A stretch of DNA of 64,000 nt from Conexibacter sp. CPCC 206217. GTDB lineage: Bacteria; Actinomycetota; Thermoleophilia; Solirubrobacterales; Solirubrobacteraceae. The translations under genes were made by a program, and so were the position numbers. The notes beneath the pieces are model-generated. The model saw only the letters and a list, made by a program, of their open reading frames with translations, searched no databases and was not told where the DNA came from. The DNA lies in assembly GCF_030646165.1 (NCBI RefSeq), contig NZ_JAUTDO010000016.1:20843-84842 (forward strand), written 5' to 3'. Of the stretch, positions 52,242 through 61,353 are shown piece by piece (positions within the stretch are counted from its first letter, which is position 1; each line of letters opens with the position of its first letter).

Positions 52242-53243
52242 ATGCCGCTTCGGGTTGGGATCAACGGCTTCGGCCGGATCGGCCGCAACGTCTTCCGGGC
52301 TGCTCAGGAACAGGGCGCCGACATCGAGTTCGTTGCGGTCAACGACCTCACGGACGTCAAGACGCTCGCGCACCTGCTCAAGTACGACTCGATCCTCGGC
52401 CCGTTCCCGGGAACGGTGGAGGAGGTCCCCGGCGGCATCAAGGTCGACGGCAAGGAGATCAAGGTCCTCGCCGAGCGTGATCCCGGAGCGCTGCCGTGGG
52501 GCGACCTCGGCGTCGACGTCGTGATCGAGTCGACCGGTTTCTTCACCAAGCGCGAGGACGCCGCCAAGCACCTTGCCGGCGGCGCCAAGAAGGTCATCAT
52601 CTCCGCGCCCGCGACGGGCCCGGACGCGACCGTCGTGCTCGGCGTGAACTTCGACACGTACGACAAGGCCGAGCACGCGGTCATCTCGAACGCGTCCTGC
52701 ACGACGAACTGCCTCGCGCCGGTCGCGAAGGTCCTCAACGACACCGTCGGCATCGACCACGGCCTGATGACGACGATCCACGCGTACACCGCGGATCAGC
52801 GCCTGCAGGACATGCCGCACAAGGACCTGCGCCGCGCTCGCGCCGCCGCGGTCAACCTGATCCCGGCGTCGACCGGCGCCGCGAAGGCGATCGGCGTGGT
52901 GATTCCCGAGCTGAACGGCAAGCTGAACGGCTTCGCGGTCCGCGCCCCCGTCCCGACCGGCTCGGTCGTCGACCTGACGATCGTCGCCAAGCGCGCGACG
53001 AGCGTCGACGAGGTCAACGCGGCGCTGAAGGCCGCCTCCGAGGACGGCCCGCTGAAGGGCATCCTCGGCTACACGACGGACCCGATCGTCTCCAGCGACA
53101 TCGTCAAGGACTCGCGCTCGTCGATCGTCGACTCCCAGCTGACCGCGGTGCTCGAAGGAACAATGGTCAAGGTTGTCGCCTGGTACGACAACGAGTGGGG
53201 CTACTCCAGCCGCGTCGTCGACCTCGTGCAGAAGGTGCTGTGA
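52242..53243 (+). CDS. gap: Glyceraldehyde-3-phosphate dehydrogenase
   Basis: This 333-residue GapA converts glyceraldehyde-3-phosphate to 1,3-bisphosphoglycerate. The catalytic cysteine is C153 in SNASCTTNCLAP. The NAD-binding GINGFGRIGRN opens the protein and N34-D35 after strand 2 favours NAD over NADP. WYDNEWGYS near the end is the phosphate/NAD site. It is the first gene of gap-pgk-tpiA-gpmI, and overlaps pgk by a GTGA. Confidence 0.98.
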   Translation: MPLRVGINGFGRIGRNVFRAAQEQGADIEFVAVNDLTDVKTLAHLLKYDSILGPFPGTVEEVPGGIKVDGKEIKVLAERDPGALPWGDLGVDVVIESTGFFTKREDAAKHLAGGAKKVIISAPATGPDATVVLGVNFDTYDKAEHAVISNASCTTNCLAPVAKVLNDTVGIDHGLMTTIHAYTADQRLQDMPHKDLRRARAAAVNLIPASTGAAKAIGVVIPELNGKLNGFAVRAPVPTGSVVDLTIVAKRATSVDEVNAALKAASEDGPLKGILGYTTDPIVSSDIVKDSRSSIVDSQLTAVLEGTMVKVVAWYDNEWGYSSRVVDLVQKVL

Positions 53244-54406
53244 AGACGCTCGACGATCTCGGCGTCGAGGGCAAGAAGGTCCTCGTCCGCGTCGATTTCA
53301 ACGTCCCGCTGAAGGACGGCGAGGTGACCGACGACACGCGCATCAGAGGTGCGCTGCCGACGCTCGAAGAGCTGCTCGGCAGAGGCGCGGCGCTGATCCT
53401 CGTGTCGCACCTCGGCCGTCCGAAGGAGCGTGACCCGGAGCTCTCGCTGCGGCCCGTCGCCGATCGGCTCGCCGAGCTGATCGGCAAGCCGGTCAAGCTC
53501 GCGCCCGGCGTCGTCGGCGACCAGGTCACGGCGCTCGCGAACGCGCTGAAGCCCGGTGAGCTGCTGCTGCTTGAGAACGTCCGCTACGAGCCGGGCGAGA
53601 CGAAGAACGACCCCGACCTCGCGGCCGCGCTCGCGTCGCTGGCGGACGTCTACGTCAACGACGCGTTCGGTGCCGCGCACCGCGCGCACGCCTCGACGGA
53701 GGGCGTCGCCAGACGCCTGCCGCACGCCGCCGGCCGGCTGCTGGAGCGCGAGGTCAAGACGCTCGGCGGGATCCTCGAGCACCCGAGAAAGCCGCTGGTC
53801 GCGATCATCGGCGGCGCGAAGGTGACGGACAAGATCGCCGTCATCGACCGCTTCATGCACGTCGCCGACACGATCCTGATCGGCGGCGCGATGGGCTTCC
53901 CGTTCTTCAAGGCGCAGGGCCACTCCGTCGGCGACTCGCTGTGCGAGGCCGAGGGCGTCGGACCGGCGAAGGACGCGCTCGCGCAGTCGCGCATGGACCG
54001 CTCGCACCTGGAGCTGCCGATCGACCTCGTGATCGCCGACCGCTTCGCGGCGGAGGCCGAGCACAGGGTGCTCGACGGCGTCGACGTACCCGACGGCTGG
54101 ATGGGCCTCGACGTCGGCCCGCGCACCGCGCAGCGCTACGCGGACGAGATCGCGAAGGCCGGGACGGTCTTCTGGAACGGCCCGATGGGCGCGTTCGAAC
54201 TGGAGCCGTTCGCGGCCGGCACGCGCGCGGTCGCCGAGGCGGTCGCCGCGTGCGAGGGCACGACGGTCGTCGGCGGCGGCGACAGCGCCGCGGCGCTGCA
54301 GCAGTTCGGGCTGGGCGATCGCGTCACGCATCTGTCAACGGGCGGTGGCGCGTCGCTGGAGCTGATCGAGGGCAAGAAGCTGCCCGGAGTGGAGGCGCTC
54401 AAGTGA
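53240..54406 (+). CDS. pgk: Phosphoglycerate kinase
   Basis: This 388-residue kinase makes ATP from 1,3-bisphosphoglycerate. It has RVDFNVPLKDG, the substrate-site histidine in SHLGRPK, ENVRYEPGE, NDAFGAAHRAHAST and the nucleotide-binding GGAKVTDK, VFWNGPMGAFE and VVGGGDSAAAL. Length is normal. The GTG start overlaps the gap stop. The end is 85 bases before tpiA. Confidence 0.98.
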   Translation: MKTLDDLGVEGKKVLVRVDFNVPLKDGEVTDDTRIRGALPTLEELLGRGAALILVSHLGRPKERDPELSLRPVADRLAELIGKPVKLAPGVVGDQVTALANALKPGELLLLENVRYEPGETKNDPDLAAALASLADVYVNDAFGAAHRAHASTEGVARRLPHAAGRLLEREVKTLGGILEHPRKPLVAIIGGAKVTDKIAVIDRFMHVADTILIGGAMGFPFFKAQGHSVGDSLCEAEGVGPAKDALAQSRMDRSHLELPIDLVIADRFAAEAEHRVLDGVDVPDGWMGLDVGPRTAQRYADEIAKAGTVFWNGPMGAFELEPFAAGTRAVAEAVAACEGTTVVGGGDSAAALQQFGLGDRVTHLSTGGGASLELIEGKKLPGVEALK

Positions 54407-54491
54407 GCGCGCAACCGCTCGGCCTGCGGCCTCGGGATGCGGCGAAAGATCTCGCCCAGGGGGCTCGTTCTTTCCGGCTGGAGGTTTCCAC

Positions 54492-55253
54492 ATGAGTTCG
54501 CGCACCCCGCTGATCGCGGGCAACTGGAAGATGAACAAGACGATCGCGGAGGCGGAGGAGTTCATCTCCGGCCTGCTGCCGCACGTCTTCGCCGCCGACG
54601 GCGTCGACATCGGCATCTGCCCGCCGGTCACGGCGCTGCAGGCGATGGTCGACTCCGCGCGCGGCAGCGCCGTGCGCGTCTACGCGCAGAACATGCACCA
54701 GGCCGACAGCGGCGCCTTCACCGGAGAGGTCTCGGCCGCGATGCTGACCGAGCTGGAGATCCAGGGCGTCGTGCTCGGCCACTCCGAGCGCCGCGAGCTG
54801 TTCGGCGAGACCGACAAGGCGCTCGCGCTGAAGGTCCCGAAGGCGCTCGAGGCCGGCCTCGAGCCGATCCTCTGCGTCGGCGAGGCGGAGGAGGAGCGCG
54901 AGCGCGGCGACACCGAGCGCAAGCTGCGCCATCAGATCCAGGAGGGCCTCGCGAAGGTCGCCGACGACAGGCTCGCCGACGTCGTGATCGCGTACGAGCC
55001 GATCTGGGCGATCGGCACGGGCCTGACCGCGACGCCGGAGCAGGCGCAGGAGGCGTGCGCGTTCGTGCGCGCGCTCGTCGCGCAGCGCTCCGACGACGCC
55101 GCGCAGCGGCTGCGCGTCCTCTACGGCGGCTCGATGAAGCCCGACAACGCGGCCGAGCTGCTCGCGCTGCCGGACGTCGACGGCGGGCTCGTCGGCGGCG
55201 CCAGCCTCGACCCCGCCTCGTTCGCCGCGATCGTCGAGGCCGCGGGCGCATGA
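54492..55253 (+). CDS. tpiA: Triosephosphate isomerase
   Basis: This 253-residue TIM barrel has ANWKMNKT-like GNWKMNKT at the N-terminus with the active-site lysine, the catalytic histidine in LGHSERRE, the glutamate in AYEPIWAIGTG, and the phosphate loops GGSMKPDN and GGASLDP. The ATG has GGAGG about eight bases upstream. The stop overlaps the gpmI start by ATGA. Confidence 0.98.
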   Translation: MSSRTPLIAGNWKMNKTIAEAEEFISGLLPHVFAADGVDIGICPPVTALQAMVDSARGSAVRVYAQNMHQADSGAFTGEVSAAMLTELEIQGVVLGHSERRELFGETDKALALKVPKALEAGLEPILCVGEAEEERERGDTERKLRHQIQEGLAKVADDRLADVVIAYEPIWAIGTGLTATPEQAQEACAFVRALVAQRSDDAAQRLRVLYGGSMKPDNAAELLALPDVDGGLVGGASLDPASFAAIVEAAGA

Positions 55254-56773
55254 GCCTGCCCGTCCCTCGCGTGGCATTGGTCGTGCTGGACGGCTGGGGC
55301 CTCGCCCCGGCCGGTCCCGGCAACGCGATCTCGCTCGCGCAGACGCCCGTCTTCGACGCGCTGTGGGAGCGTTTCCCGACGACCCAGATGATCGCGAAGG
55401 GCAAGGCCGTCGGCCTGCCCGAGGGACAGATGGGCAACTCCGAGGTCGGTCACCTCAACCTCGGCGCCGGCGCGGTCGTCAAGCAGGACCTGACGCGCAT
55501 CGACGAGGCCGCCGAGAACGGCACGCTGGACGCCAACGCCGTCGTGCGCGAGGCGTTCGAGGCCGGCAGAGACGGGCGCGTGCACCTGATCGGGCTCGTC
55601 TCCGAGGGCGGCGTCCACAGCGCGATGAGACACCTCCACGCGCTGATCGAGCTGGCCGCGCAGCTGGGCGTCAGAGACCTCGTGATCCACGCCTTCACCG
55701 ACGGCCGCGACACGCTGCCGAGAGCCGGCGCGGACTACCTCGCGACCGTCGAGGGCTGGCTCGCCGAGGCCGGCAGCGGCCGCATCGGCACCGTCGTCGG
55801 CCGCTACTTCGCGATGGATCGCGACAAGCGCTGGGAGCGCGTGCAGCAGGCCTACGACCTGCTCGTGCACGGCACCGCCGCCCACCACGTCGAGAGCGCG
55901 CGGGCCGCCGCCGAGGAGGCCTACGCGCGCGGCGAGACGGACGAGTTCATCACCGCCACGGCGGTCGGCGACGAAGCGACGATCCGTCCCGGCGACGCCG
56001 TGCTGGCGTTCAACTTCCGCCCCGACCGCATGCGCGAGATCACGCTCGCGCTGGCGGCGCCGGGCTTCGAGGATGTCGACCGCAGAGGCGCTGCTGCCGT
56101 CGCGAACTACTTCTGCATGACCGAGTACAACGAGGACTGGTCGTACCCGATCGCGTTCCCGCCTGCTCGTCCGGAGATCACGCTCGCGAGCACGCTCGCC
56201 GCTCGCGGCGGCAAGCAGCTGCACGTCGCCGAGACCGAGAAGTACCCGCACGTGACGTACTTCTTCAATGGCGGGGAGGAGCACCCGTACGCCGGCGAGC
56301 GGCGCGAGCTGGCGGCCTCCCCGCGCGACGTGCCGACATACGACTTCAAGCCCGAGATGAGCGCGCACGAGGCGGCGAGACTGTTCGTCGACGCCTGGAA
56401 CGAGGACCAGCCGCGCTTCGGGATCATCAACTTCGCCAACGCCGACATGGTCGGCCACACGGGCGTGATCCCGGCGGCAGTGACGGCGGTCGAGACGGTC
56501 GACGCCTGCCTCGGCGAGGTCGTCAGAGCGGTCCACGACAGCGGCGGCGTGCTGCTGATCACCGCCGACCACGGCAACGCCGACCACATGCTCGAGCCCG
56601 ACGGCAGCCCGAACACCGCGCACTCGCTCAACCCGGTGCCGGTGATCGTGACCGCCGCCGGCCTCAGACTGCGCGCCGACGGGATCCTCGCCGACGTCGC
56701 TCCGACCCTCCTGCAGCTGCTCGGCGAGGACCAGCCGGCGCAGATGACAGGCACCTCCCTGATCGATTCGTGA
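55250..56773 (+). CDS. gpmI: 2,3-bisphosphoglycerate-independent phosphoglycerate mutase
   Basis: This 507-residue cofactor-independent mutase interconverts 3- and 2-phosphoglycerate using two manganese ions. The metal aspartate D14 is in LDGWG and the phosphoserine nucleophile S64 in MGNSEVGH. DGRDTLP and TADHGNADHM supply further ligands and mark the alkaline-phosphatase-superfamily core. Many actinobacteria use the dependent enzyme, so the independent type placed in the glycolysis operon is worth noting. It overlaps tpiA (ATGA) and the following helicase (GTGA). Confidence 0.97.
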   Translation: MSLPVPRVALVVLDGWGLAPAGPGNAISLAQTPVFDALWERFPTTQMIAKGKAVGLPEGQMGNSEVGHLNLGAGAVVKQDLTRIDEAAENGTLDANAVVREAFEAGRDGRVHLIGLVSEGGVHSAMRHLHALIELAAQLGVRDLVIHAFTDGRDTLPRAGADYLATVEGWLAEAGSGRIGTVVGRYFAMDRDKRWERVQQAYDLLVHGTAAHHVESARAAAEEAYARGETDEFITATAVGDEATIRPGDAVLAFNFRPDRMREITLALAAPGFEDVDRRGAAAVANYFCMTEYNEDWSYPIAFPPARPEITLASTLAARGGKQLHVAETEKYPHVTYFFNGGEEHPYAGERRELAASPRDVPTYDFKPEMSAHEAARLFVDAWNEDQPRFGIINFANADMVGHTGVIPAAVTAVETVDACLGEVVRAVHDSGGVLLITADHGNADHMLEPDGSPNTAHSLNPVPVIVTAAGLRLRADGILADVAPTLLQLLGEDQPAQMTGTSLIDS

Positions 56774-58449
56774 GTTCAGCCGGCCGCAGCAAGACGCTCC
56801 CGCCCTGGCCGGAGAACCGGCCGCTGCGCGACTGGCAGAGCAAGGCGATCGCGGCGCTCGCCGAGCACGAGGGCGACGCATTCCTGGCGTCCGCGACGCC
56901 CGCCGCCGGCAAGACGACGTTCGGCCTGCGCGCCGCCTACGACGCGCTCTCCAGCGGCGCCGTGCAGCGCGTCGCGATCCTCGCCCCGACCGCGCACATC
57001 TGCCGCCAGTGGGCCGCCGACGCGGCCCGCTACGGGATCGACCTGGAGCCCAACCGGCCCAACTCCGAGGGGCCGGAGCCGTCCGACCGCCACGGCGTCG
57101 TCGTCACGTACCAGGCGGTCGCGGCCGGCGCCAGACCGCACCGGATCGCCTGCAACGGCCGGCGCACGATGCTGATCGCCGACGAGCCCCACCACATGGG
57201 CGAGCACGCGGCCTGGGGCGCGACCGCGATGGACGCGTTCGCCAACGCGCGCACGCGGCTGCTGCTGTCCGGCACGCCGTTCCGCTCCGACAACTCGCCG
57301 ATCCCGTGGGTCGAGTACGACGCCGACGGCGTCTCCAGCGCCAGCTACGCCTACTCGTACACGCAGGCGCTGCTGGATGGCGTCTGCCGCCCGATCACGT
57401 TCCAGCCCTACGACGGCGACATGGAGTGGACCAGCGACGGCCGCCGCCGCCGTGCCGACTTCTCGGTCGTGCTGCCGCGCAACGAGGACGCGCGCCGGCT
57501 GCGGACCGCGCTCGACGGCGAGGGCGACTGGATCAGGCGCGTGCTGATCGACGCCGACGCGAAGCTGGGCGAGATCCGCTCCGGCGACCACCCCAACGCG
57601 GGCGGGCTCGTAATCGCCATCGACAAGGCGCACGCGATCCAGCTCGCCGGTCAGCTGGAGCGGATATCGGGCGAGCCGCCGCTGATCGTGACCTCCGACG
57701 AGGCCGACGCGTCGCGGCGGATCGCGCGCTACGCGGCCGGGACGCAGCGCTGGATCGTGTCGGTGCTGATGGTCTCCGAGGGCGTCGACATCCCGCGCCT
57801 GCGCGTCGGCGTCTACGCGACGAGCGCCCGCACCGAGCTGTTCTTCCGCCAGGTCGTCGGCCGCTTCATCCGGCGCTCGCCGAGACCGCGCCACCAGATG
57901 AGCTTCCTGTTCCTGCCGTCGGACATCACGCTGAAGGCGCTCGCCTCGCGGATCGAGGAGGAGCGCAACCACGCGATCGAGTTCAAGCCGGGCGTCGAGG
58001 ACGGCGAGCTGGACGAGCCGCCGGAGCGGCGCAGAAGCGAGCCGGGCGTCTACGAGGCGCTCTACTCCGACGCGCGCCCGGACGCGCACATCCAGATCGG
58101 CGAGAACATGATGCTGTTCGGCGATCCCGAGCCGGTCGCGGCGGCGAGACCGTCGGCGGCGTTCATGGCGTTCGGCGGCGGGATCGCCGAGACGAGGCGG
58201 GCCGACCCGGTCGACGTGCTTCCGAGCGCGGCCGACGACCCGACCTCCTCCTACCAGCGGCGCGAGAGACTGCGCGAGGAGCGCAGCAGACTCGTCGCGG
58301 TGATCGCGCGGCGGGGGAGAGAGGAGCACCGCGAGATCAACGCGCGGATCAATCGCGCCGTCGGCGCTGCGTCGGTCGGCAAGTCGACGCTGGAACAGCT
58401 GGAGAGAGCGAACGAACGGTTGCGCAGAGAGGTCGAGAAGAGCCGCTGA
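56770..58449 (+). CDS. Superfamily 2 DEAD/DEAH-box helicase
   Basis: This 559-residue protein has SF2 motifs: motif I ATPAAGKTT (Walker A), Ia LAPTAHICRQW, II DEPHH, III LSGTPFR, and in the second RecA-like domain motif V MVSEGVDIPRLR and VI FRQVVGRFIRR. The last ~100 residues are charged and coiled coil-like (ERLREERSRLVAVIARRGREEH, LEQLERANERLRREVEKS). It resembles phage- or restriction-associated DEAD helicases (UvsW/SSL2-like) more than RNA helicases. The GTG start overlaps the gpmI stop, so it is translated from the glycolysis mRNA, an odd partner. Substrate (DNA or RNA) is unknown. Confidence 0.88.
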   Translation: MSSAGRSKTLPPWPENRPLRDWQSKAIAALAEHEGDAFLASATPAAGKTTFGLRAAYDALSSGAVQRVAILAPTAHICRQWAADAARYGIDLEPNRPNSEGPEPSDRHGVVVTYQAVAAGARPHRIACNGRRTMLIADEPHHMGEHAAWGATAMDAFANARTRLLLSGTPFRSDNSPIPWVEYDADGVSSASYAYSYTQALLDGVCRPITFQPYDGDMEWTSDGRRRRADFSVVLPRNEDARRLRTALDGEGDWIRRVLIDADAKLGEIRSGDHPNAGGLVIAIDKAHAIQLAGQLERISGEPPLIVTSDEADASRRIARYAAGTQRWIVSVLMVSEGVDIPRLRVGVYATSARTELFFRQVVGRFIRRSPRPRHQMSFLFLPSDITLKALASRIEEERNHAIEFKPGVEDGELDEPPERRRSEPGVYEALYSDARPDAHIQIGENMMLFGDPEPVAAARPSAAFMAFGGGIAETRRADPVDVLPSAADDPTSSYQRRERLREERSRLVAVIARRGREEHREINARINRAVGAASVGKSTLEQLERANERLRREVEKSR

Positions 58450-58542
58450 GCGGGGCTTCTCGGCGGGTTGGTCTGACCCGACGCGTCGTCGTTCGCTGCT
58501 ATCGTCGCGCTCAGAAGCACCACCTACCGCCGTTCGATCGAC

Positions 58543-59037
58543 ATGTCCGCGACTGAAATGACTCCCGCAGCACAGGCAGCCACCACCGCCCTCGGCCTCG
58601 GCCCGACCGAGCTGGGCGCCTGGAAGGGCCTCCTGAGGGTCCACGCGTCGCTGATGAAGAGACTCGACGCGGAGCTGGAGGCGGCCCACCGGCTGCCGCT
58701 GACCTCCTACGAGGTGCTGATGCAGCTCGCCGACGCGCCCGAGCGCAAGATGCGCATGTGCGACCTGGCGGATTCCGTGCTGCTGAGCCGCAGCGGGATG
58801 AGCCGGCTCGTCGACCGGCTGGAGCGCGACGGGCTGCTGCAGCGCGCCGCCTGCCCCAACGACGCGCGCGGCGCCTTCGCGGTTCTGACCGACGCCGGCG
58901 CCGAGCTGCTCGACGCCGCCCGTCCGACGCATCACGCGGGCATCCGGCGCGGCTTCCTGGAGCACTTCGACGAGGCCGAGCTGGAACAGCTCGCCGCGTA
59001 CTGGGCGCGCCTGCTGCCGCCCGCGTCGCAGGCCTGA
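58543..59037 (+). CDS. MarR family transcriptional regulator
   Basis: This 164-residue winged-helix protein has MRMCDLADSVLLSRSGMSRLVDRLERDGLL and the wing CPNDARGAFAVLT. A cysteine pair (MCDL, AACPND) could be redox-active. It stands alone, 94 bases after the helicase, with no divergent partner. It resembles the other MarR protein at 6651-7055 in layout (both have the SALSRLIGRL-like helix), but a different ligand is likely. A small hairpin terminator follows. Confidence 0.88.
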   Translation: MSATEMTPAAQAATTALGLGPTELGAWKGLLRVHASLMKRLDAELEAAHRLPLTSYEVLMQLADAPERKMRMCDLADSVLLSRSGMSRLVDRLERDGLLQRAACPNDARGAFAVLTDAGAELLDAARPTHHAGIRRGFLEHFDEAELEQLAAYWARLLPPASQA

Positions 59038-59056
59038 CCGACCGCCGACCGATGTT

Positions 59057-59077
59057 CGCCCCAGTAGGGGCGATTTT
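59057..59077 (+). terminator. Terminator after MarR gene
   Basis: CGCCCC-AGTA-GGGGCG followed by ATTTT is a compact Rho-independent terminator 20 bases after the MarR stop. Confidence 0.65.
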
Positions 59078-59102
59078 GGCATGTCCGAATTCATCGGAAG
59101 AC

Positions 59103-59163
59103 TTGACACATGGCGACTTAGATTTCATATTGGAGCTACAACAGATAACCGTCCGAGAGGAGG
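59103..59163 (+). promoter_or_regulatory. Promoter and ribosome site of hsp20
   Basis: A consensus -35 TTGACA (59103-59108) and -10 CATATT (59126-59131) are 17 bases apart, the best housekeeping promoter in the window. AGGAGG (59158-59163) lies eight bases before the ATG. No HAIR or CIRCE inverted repeat is visible. Confidence 0.75.
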
Positions 59164-59170
59164 AACCGTC

Positions 59171-59665
59171 ATGGCACTTGTACGTTGGGAGCCGATCCGC
59201 GAGATCAACTCGATCCAGAATGAGGTCAACCGTCTCTTCGACAGTTTCTTCGACACGCAGACGGCTGCGGGGCAGGCCGGCGCGCGCCGTTGGATCCCGC
59301 CGATGGACCTGCTCGAGACGGAAGACCACTTCGTCCTGCGCGCGGATCTGCCCGGCGTCTCGCCGGAGGACGTGAAGATCGAGTTGGAGGACCGCGTGCT
59401 GACGGTCGCGGGCGAGCGGAAGGGCGCGATCGAGTCCGAGCGCGCCGGCTTCCACCGGGTCGAGCGCGCGCACGGGGCGTTCTCGCGCTCGCTCACGTTG
59501 CCGGAGGGGGTCGACGCCGACGGCGTCGAGGCGCGCTTCGACCGCGGCGTGTTGGAGGTGCGGGTCCCGAAGCCCGAGGAGCGCAAGCCGCGGCGCATCT
59601 CGATCGACGTGGGCACCGGCGGGCCCGCCGAGATCGAGGGCAGAGCGTCGACCTCGCAGACGTAG
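59171..59665 (+). CDS. Hsp20 family small heat-shock protein
   Basis: This 164-residue chaperone has an alpha-crystallin domain (~45-140): MDLLETEDHFVLRADLPGVSPEDVKIELEDRVLTVAGERK, then FSRSLTLPEGVDADGVEARFDRGVLEVRVPK. It begins ALVRWEPIREINSIQNEVNRLFD, like the Hsp18 group of actinobacteria. The C-terminal tail includes the usual charged stretch but an I-x-I motif is weak (RRISIDV). Small heat-shock proteins hold unfolding proteins for refolding. It has its own strong promoter and terminator. Confidence 0.95.
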   Translation: MALVRWEPIREINSIQNEVNRLFDSFFDTQTAAGQAGARRWIPPMDLLETEDHFVLRADLPGVSPEDVKIELEDRVLTVAGERKGAIESERAGFHRVERAHGAFSRSLTLPEGVDADGVEARFDRGVLEVRVPKPEERKPRRISIDVGTGGPAEIEGRASTSQT

Positions 59666-59709
59666 GGGCATTCGCCGCGCTCAGCGGCTTTGAAGCCGAC
59701 GGCTGCACC

Positions 59710-59743
59710 AGCGCCGCTTCGCCCGCTCGGGCGGAGCGGCGCT
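59710..59743 (+). terminator. Terminator after hsp20
   Basis: AGCGCCGCT pairs with AGCGGCGCT around an inner CGCCCG/CGGGCG stem, 45 bases after the hsp20 stop. CTTCGTCGTT follows, a poor T-run. Confidence 0.6.
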
Positions 59744-59906
59744 CTTCGTCGTTCGCGAGGGATGCGCAGGCGCGCCGTTTCGCTCTTCCGAATCGCATGC
59801 AGAATTTTCGTCCTCCCGACTTGCGGAGCGGCATGCAAAGCGCTTCAATGTCCGTTGATGGTCGGAAATGTTTGAAAAAACGCTTCTCTTTCATCATAAA
59901 TGTGTT

Positions 59907-60088
59907 AGGCTCTTTTCCGTTCTGTCGTTGCACCTAGGACCTCCATCCAATGGGTGCAACTGCCAGAGTCGTCGGCCAGGCCGGCCGTCGATCGAGCGCT
60001 CCCAGGCCTGCGCGGCTGGGTGATCTCGACAGTCCAAGGCCACCTACCGCCACGAGCCCGCGGCCCCTCGGGACCGCGGGCTCGATTT
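59907..60088 (+). ncRNA. Candidate structured small RNA with CCUCC loop
   Basis: Between hsp20 and tgt is a gene-free stretch with the marks of an RNA gene. TTGAAA (59872-59877) and CATAAA (59895-59900) 17 bases apart could start RNA near 59907. The RNA has a hairpin GTTGCACC/GGTGCAAC (59927-59934, 59953-59960) that shows CCTCC (59940-59944) in its loop, a second hairpin CCCAG...CTGGG (60001-60020), and a closing pairing CTGTCG/CGACAG. It ends in the terminator at 60053. The 450-base interval 59666-60117 otherwise holds only the hsp20 terminator and an AT-rich run. I find no match to a known RNA family. Confidence 0.4.
60053..60088 (+). terminator. Strong terminator of the small-RNA candidate
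   Basis: CGAGCCCGCGG pairs with CCGCGGGCTCG (11 base pairs), loop CCCCTCGGG, then ATTT. It lies 30 bases upstream of the tgt start and just upstream of its promoter. Confidence 0.7.
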
Positions 60089-60117
60089 GGCGCGGGTCCC
60101 GCTAGGGTCCAGCGACG

Positions 60118-61353
60118 ATGGCCCCGCTCTTGGAGATCCACCACCGCGACCCTGGCTCGCGCGCACGCGCAGGCGTGCTGAACCTCGCGCACGGTCAGGT
60201 GCGCACACCGGCCTTCGTCCCGCTCGCGACGAAGGGCACGATCAAGGGCCTCGAGCCGCGCGAGGTCTCGGCGCTCGGCTACGACATGGTGCTCGGCAAC
60301 ACCTTCCACCTGTTCCTGTCGCCCGGCGAGCAGCTCGTCAGAGAGCTGGGCGGGCTGCACGAGTTCATGCGCTGGGACGACCCGATCATCACCGACTCCG
60401 GCGGCTTCCAGGTCTTCTCGATGGGCCACGGGACGGTCGCCGACGAGATCAAGGGCCGCGCGCCGAGCGGCTCCGACCGCGCCGGCGCGATCCTCGCGAT
60501 CGAGGAGGAGGGCGTCCGCTTCCGCTCCTACATCGACGGCGGCGAGCGCTTCATGGCGCCCGAGACCTCGATGGCGGTGCAGGCCGCGCTCGGCTCCGAC
60601 ATCGCGCTCGCGTTCGACGAGTGCACGCCGTTCCACGTCACGCGCGAGTACACGGAGCGCTCGACCGAGCGCACGCACCGCTGGCTGGACCGCTGCATCG
60701 CCTGGCGCGACGAGCATCAGCCGGCCGGTCAGGTGCTCTACTCGATCTCCCAGGGCGGCGTCTACGAGGACCTGCGGCGTGCCGCGACGCGCCACATCGC
60801 GCAGACGACGGCACCCGGCGTCGCGATCGGCGGCTCGCTCGGCGAGAACAAGCCGCAGATGTATGAGGTCGTCGACTGGGCGACCGACGAGCTGGAGCAG
60901 GTCGCGCCGGAGAAGCCCCGCCACCTGCTCGGGATCGGCGAGGTCGACGACCTCGTGCGCGGCGTCGAGCTGGGAATCGACACGTTCGACTGCGCGATGC
61001 CGACGCGGATCGGCCGCCACGGGATGGCGCTCGTGCCCGATCCCGCCAGACGCTGGCGGATCGACCTCACGAAGGGGCGCATGAAGCACGCCAACGAGCC
61101 GATCATGGACGACTGCCCGTGTCCGGCTTGCAGCGGCGGCTTCACGCGCGCCTACCTGCACTACCTCTTCGGCGCTCACGAGCTGACGGCGCTGCGGCTC
61201 GTGACGCTGCACAACCTCTCCTACATCGCACGGCTGATGGCCGACCTGCGCGGCGCCGTCGCGAGCGGCACGCTGGCGCAGGTCGCCGACGCCGTGCGCG
61301 CCGGCGCGGCGCCGGACGGACGAGCGCTGACGCTCGGCCGCCCGGCGGGCTGA
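60118..61353 (+). CDS. tgt: Queuine/preQ1 tRNA-ribosyltransferase
   Basis: This 411-residue TIM-barrel enzyme exchanges the wobble guanine of GUN-anticodon tRNAs for preQ1. It has the nucleophile aspartate in GIDTFDCAMPTR, the base-binding DSGGFQVFS, QGGVYEDLR and the zinc site CPCPAC with the downstream histidine in TLHN. Length is usual. TAGGGT lies nine bases before the ATG (60103-60108), suggesting a leaderless start. The stop codon lies 70 bases before the convergent chemoreceptor gene end. Confidence 0.97.
   Translation: MAPLLEIHHRDPGSRARAGVLNLAHGQVRTPAFVPLATKGTIKGLEPREVSALGYDMVLGNTFHLFLSPGEQLVRELGGLHEFMRWDDPIITDSGGFQVFSMGHGTVADEIKGRAPSGSDRAGAILAIEEEGVRFRSYIDGGERFMAPETSMAVQAALGSDIALAFDECTPFHVTREYTERSTERTHRWLDRCIAWRDEHQPAGQVLYSISQGGVYEDLRRAATRHIAQTTAPGVAIGGSLGENKPQMYEVVDWATDELEQVAPEKPRHLLGIGEVDDLVRGVELGIDTFDCAMPTRIGRHGMALVPDPARRWRIDLTKGRMKHANEPIMDDCPCPACSGGFTRAYLHYLFGAHELTALRLVTLHNLSYIARLMADLRGAVASGTLAQVADAVRAGAAPDGRALTLGRPAG

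Noticed and set aside
59080..59170. HAIR or CIRCE heat-shock operator before hsp20
   Set aside because: CTTGAC occurs once only, without the inverted ACTCAAG partner, and no CIRCE repeat is seen.
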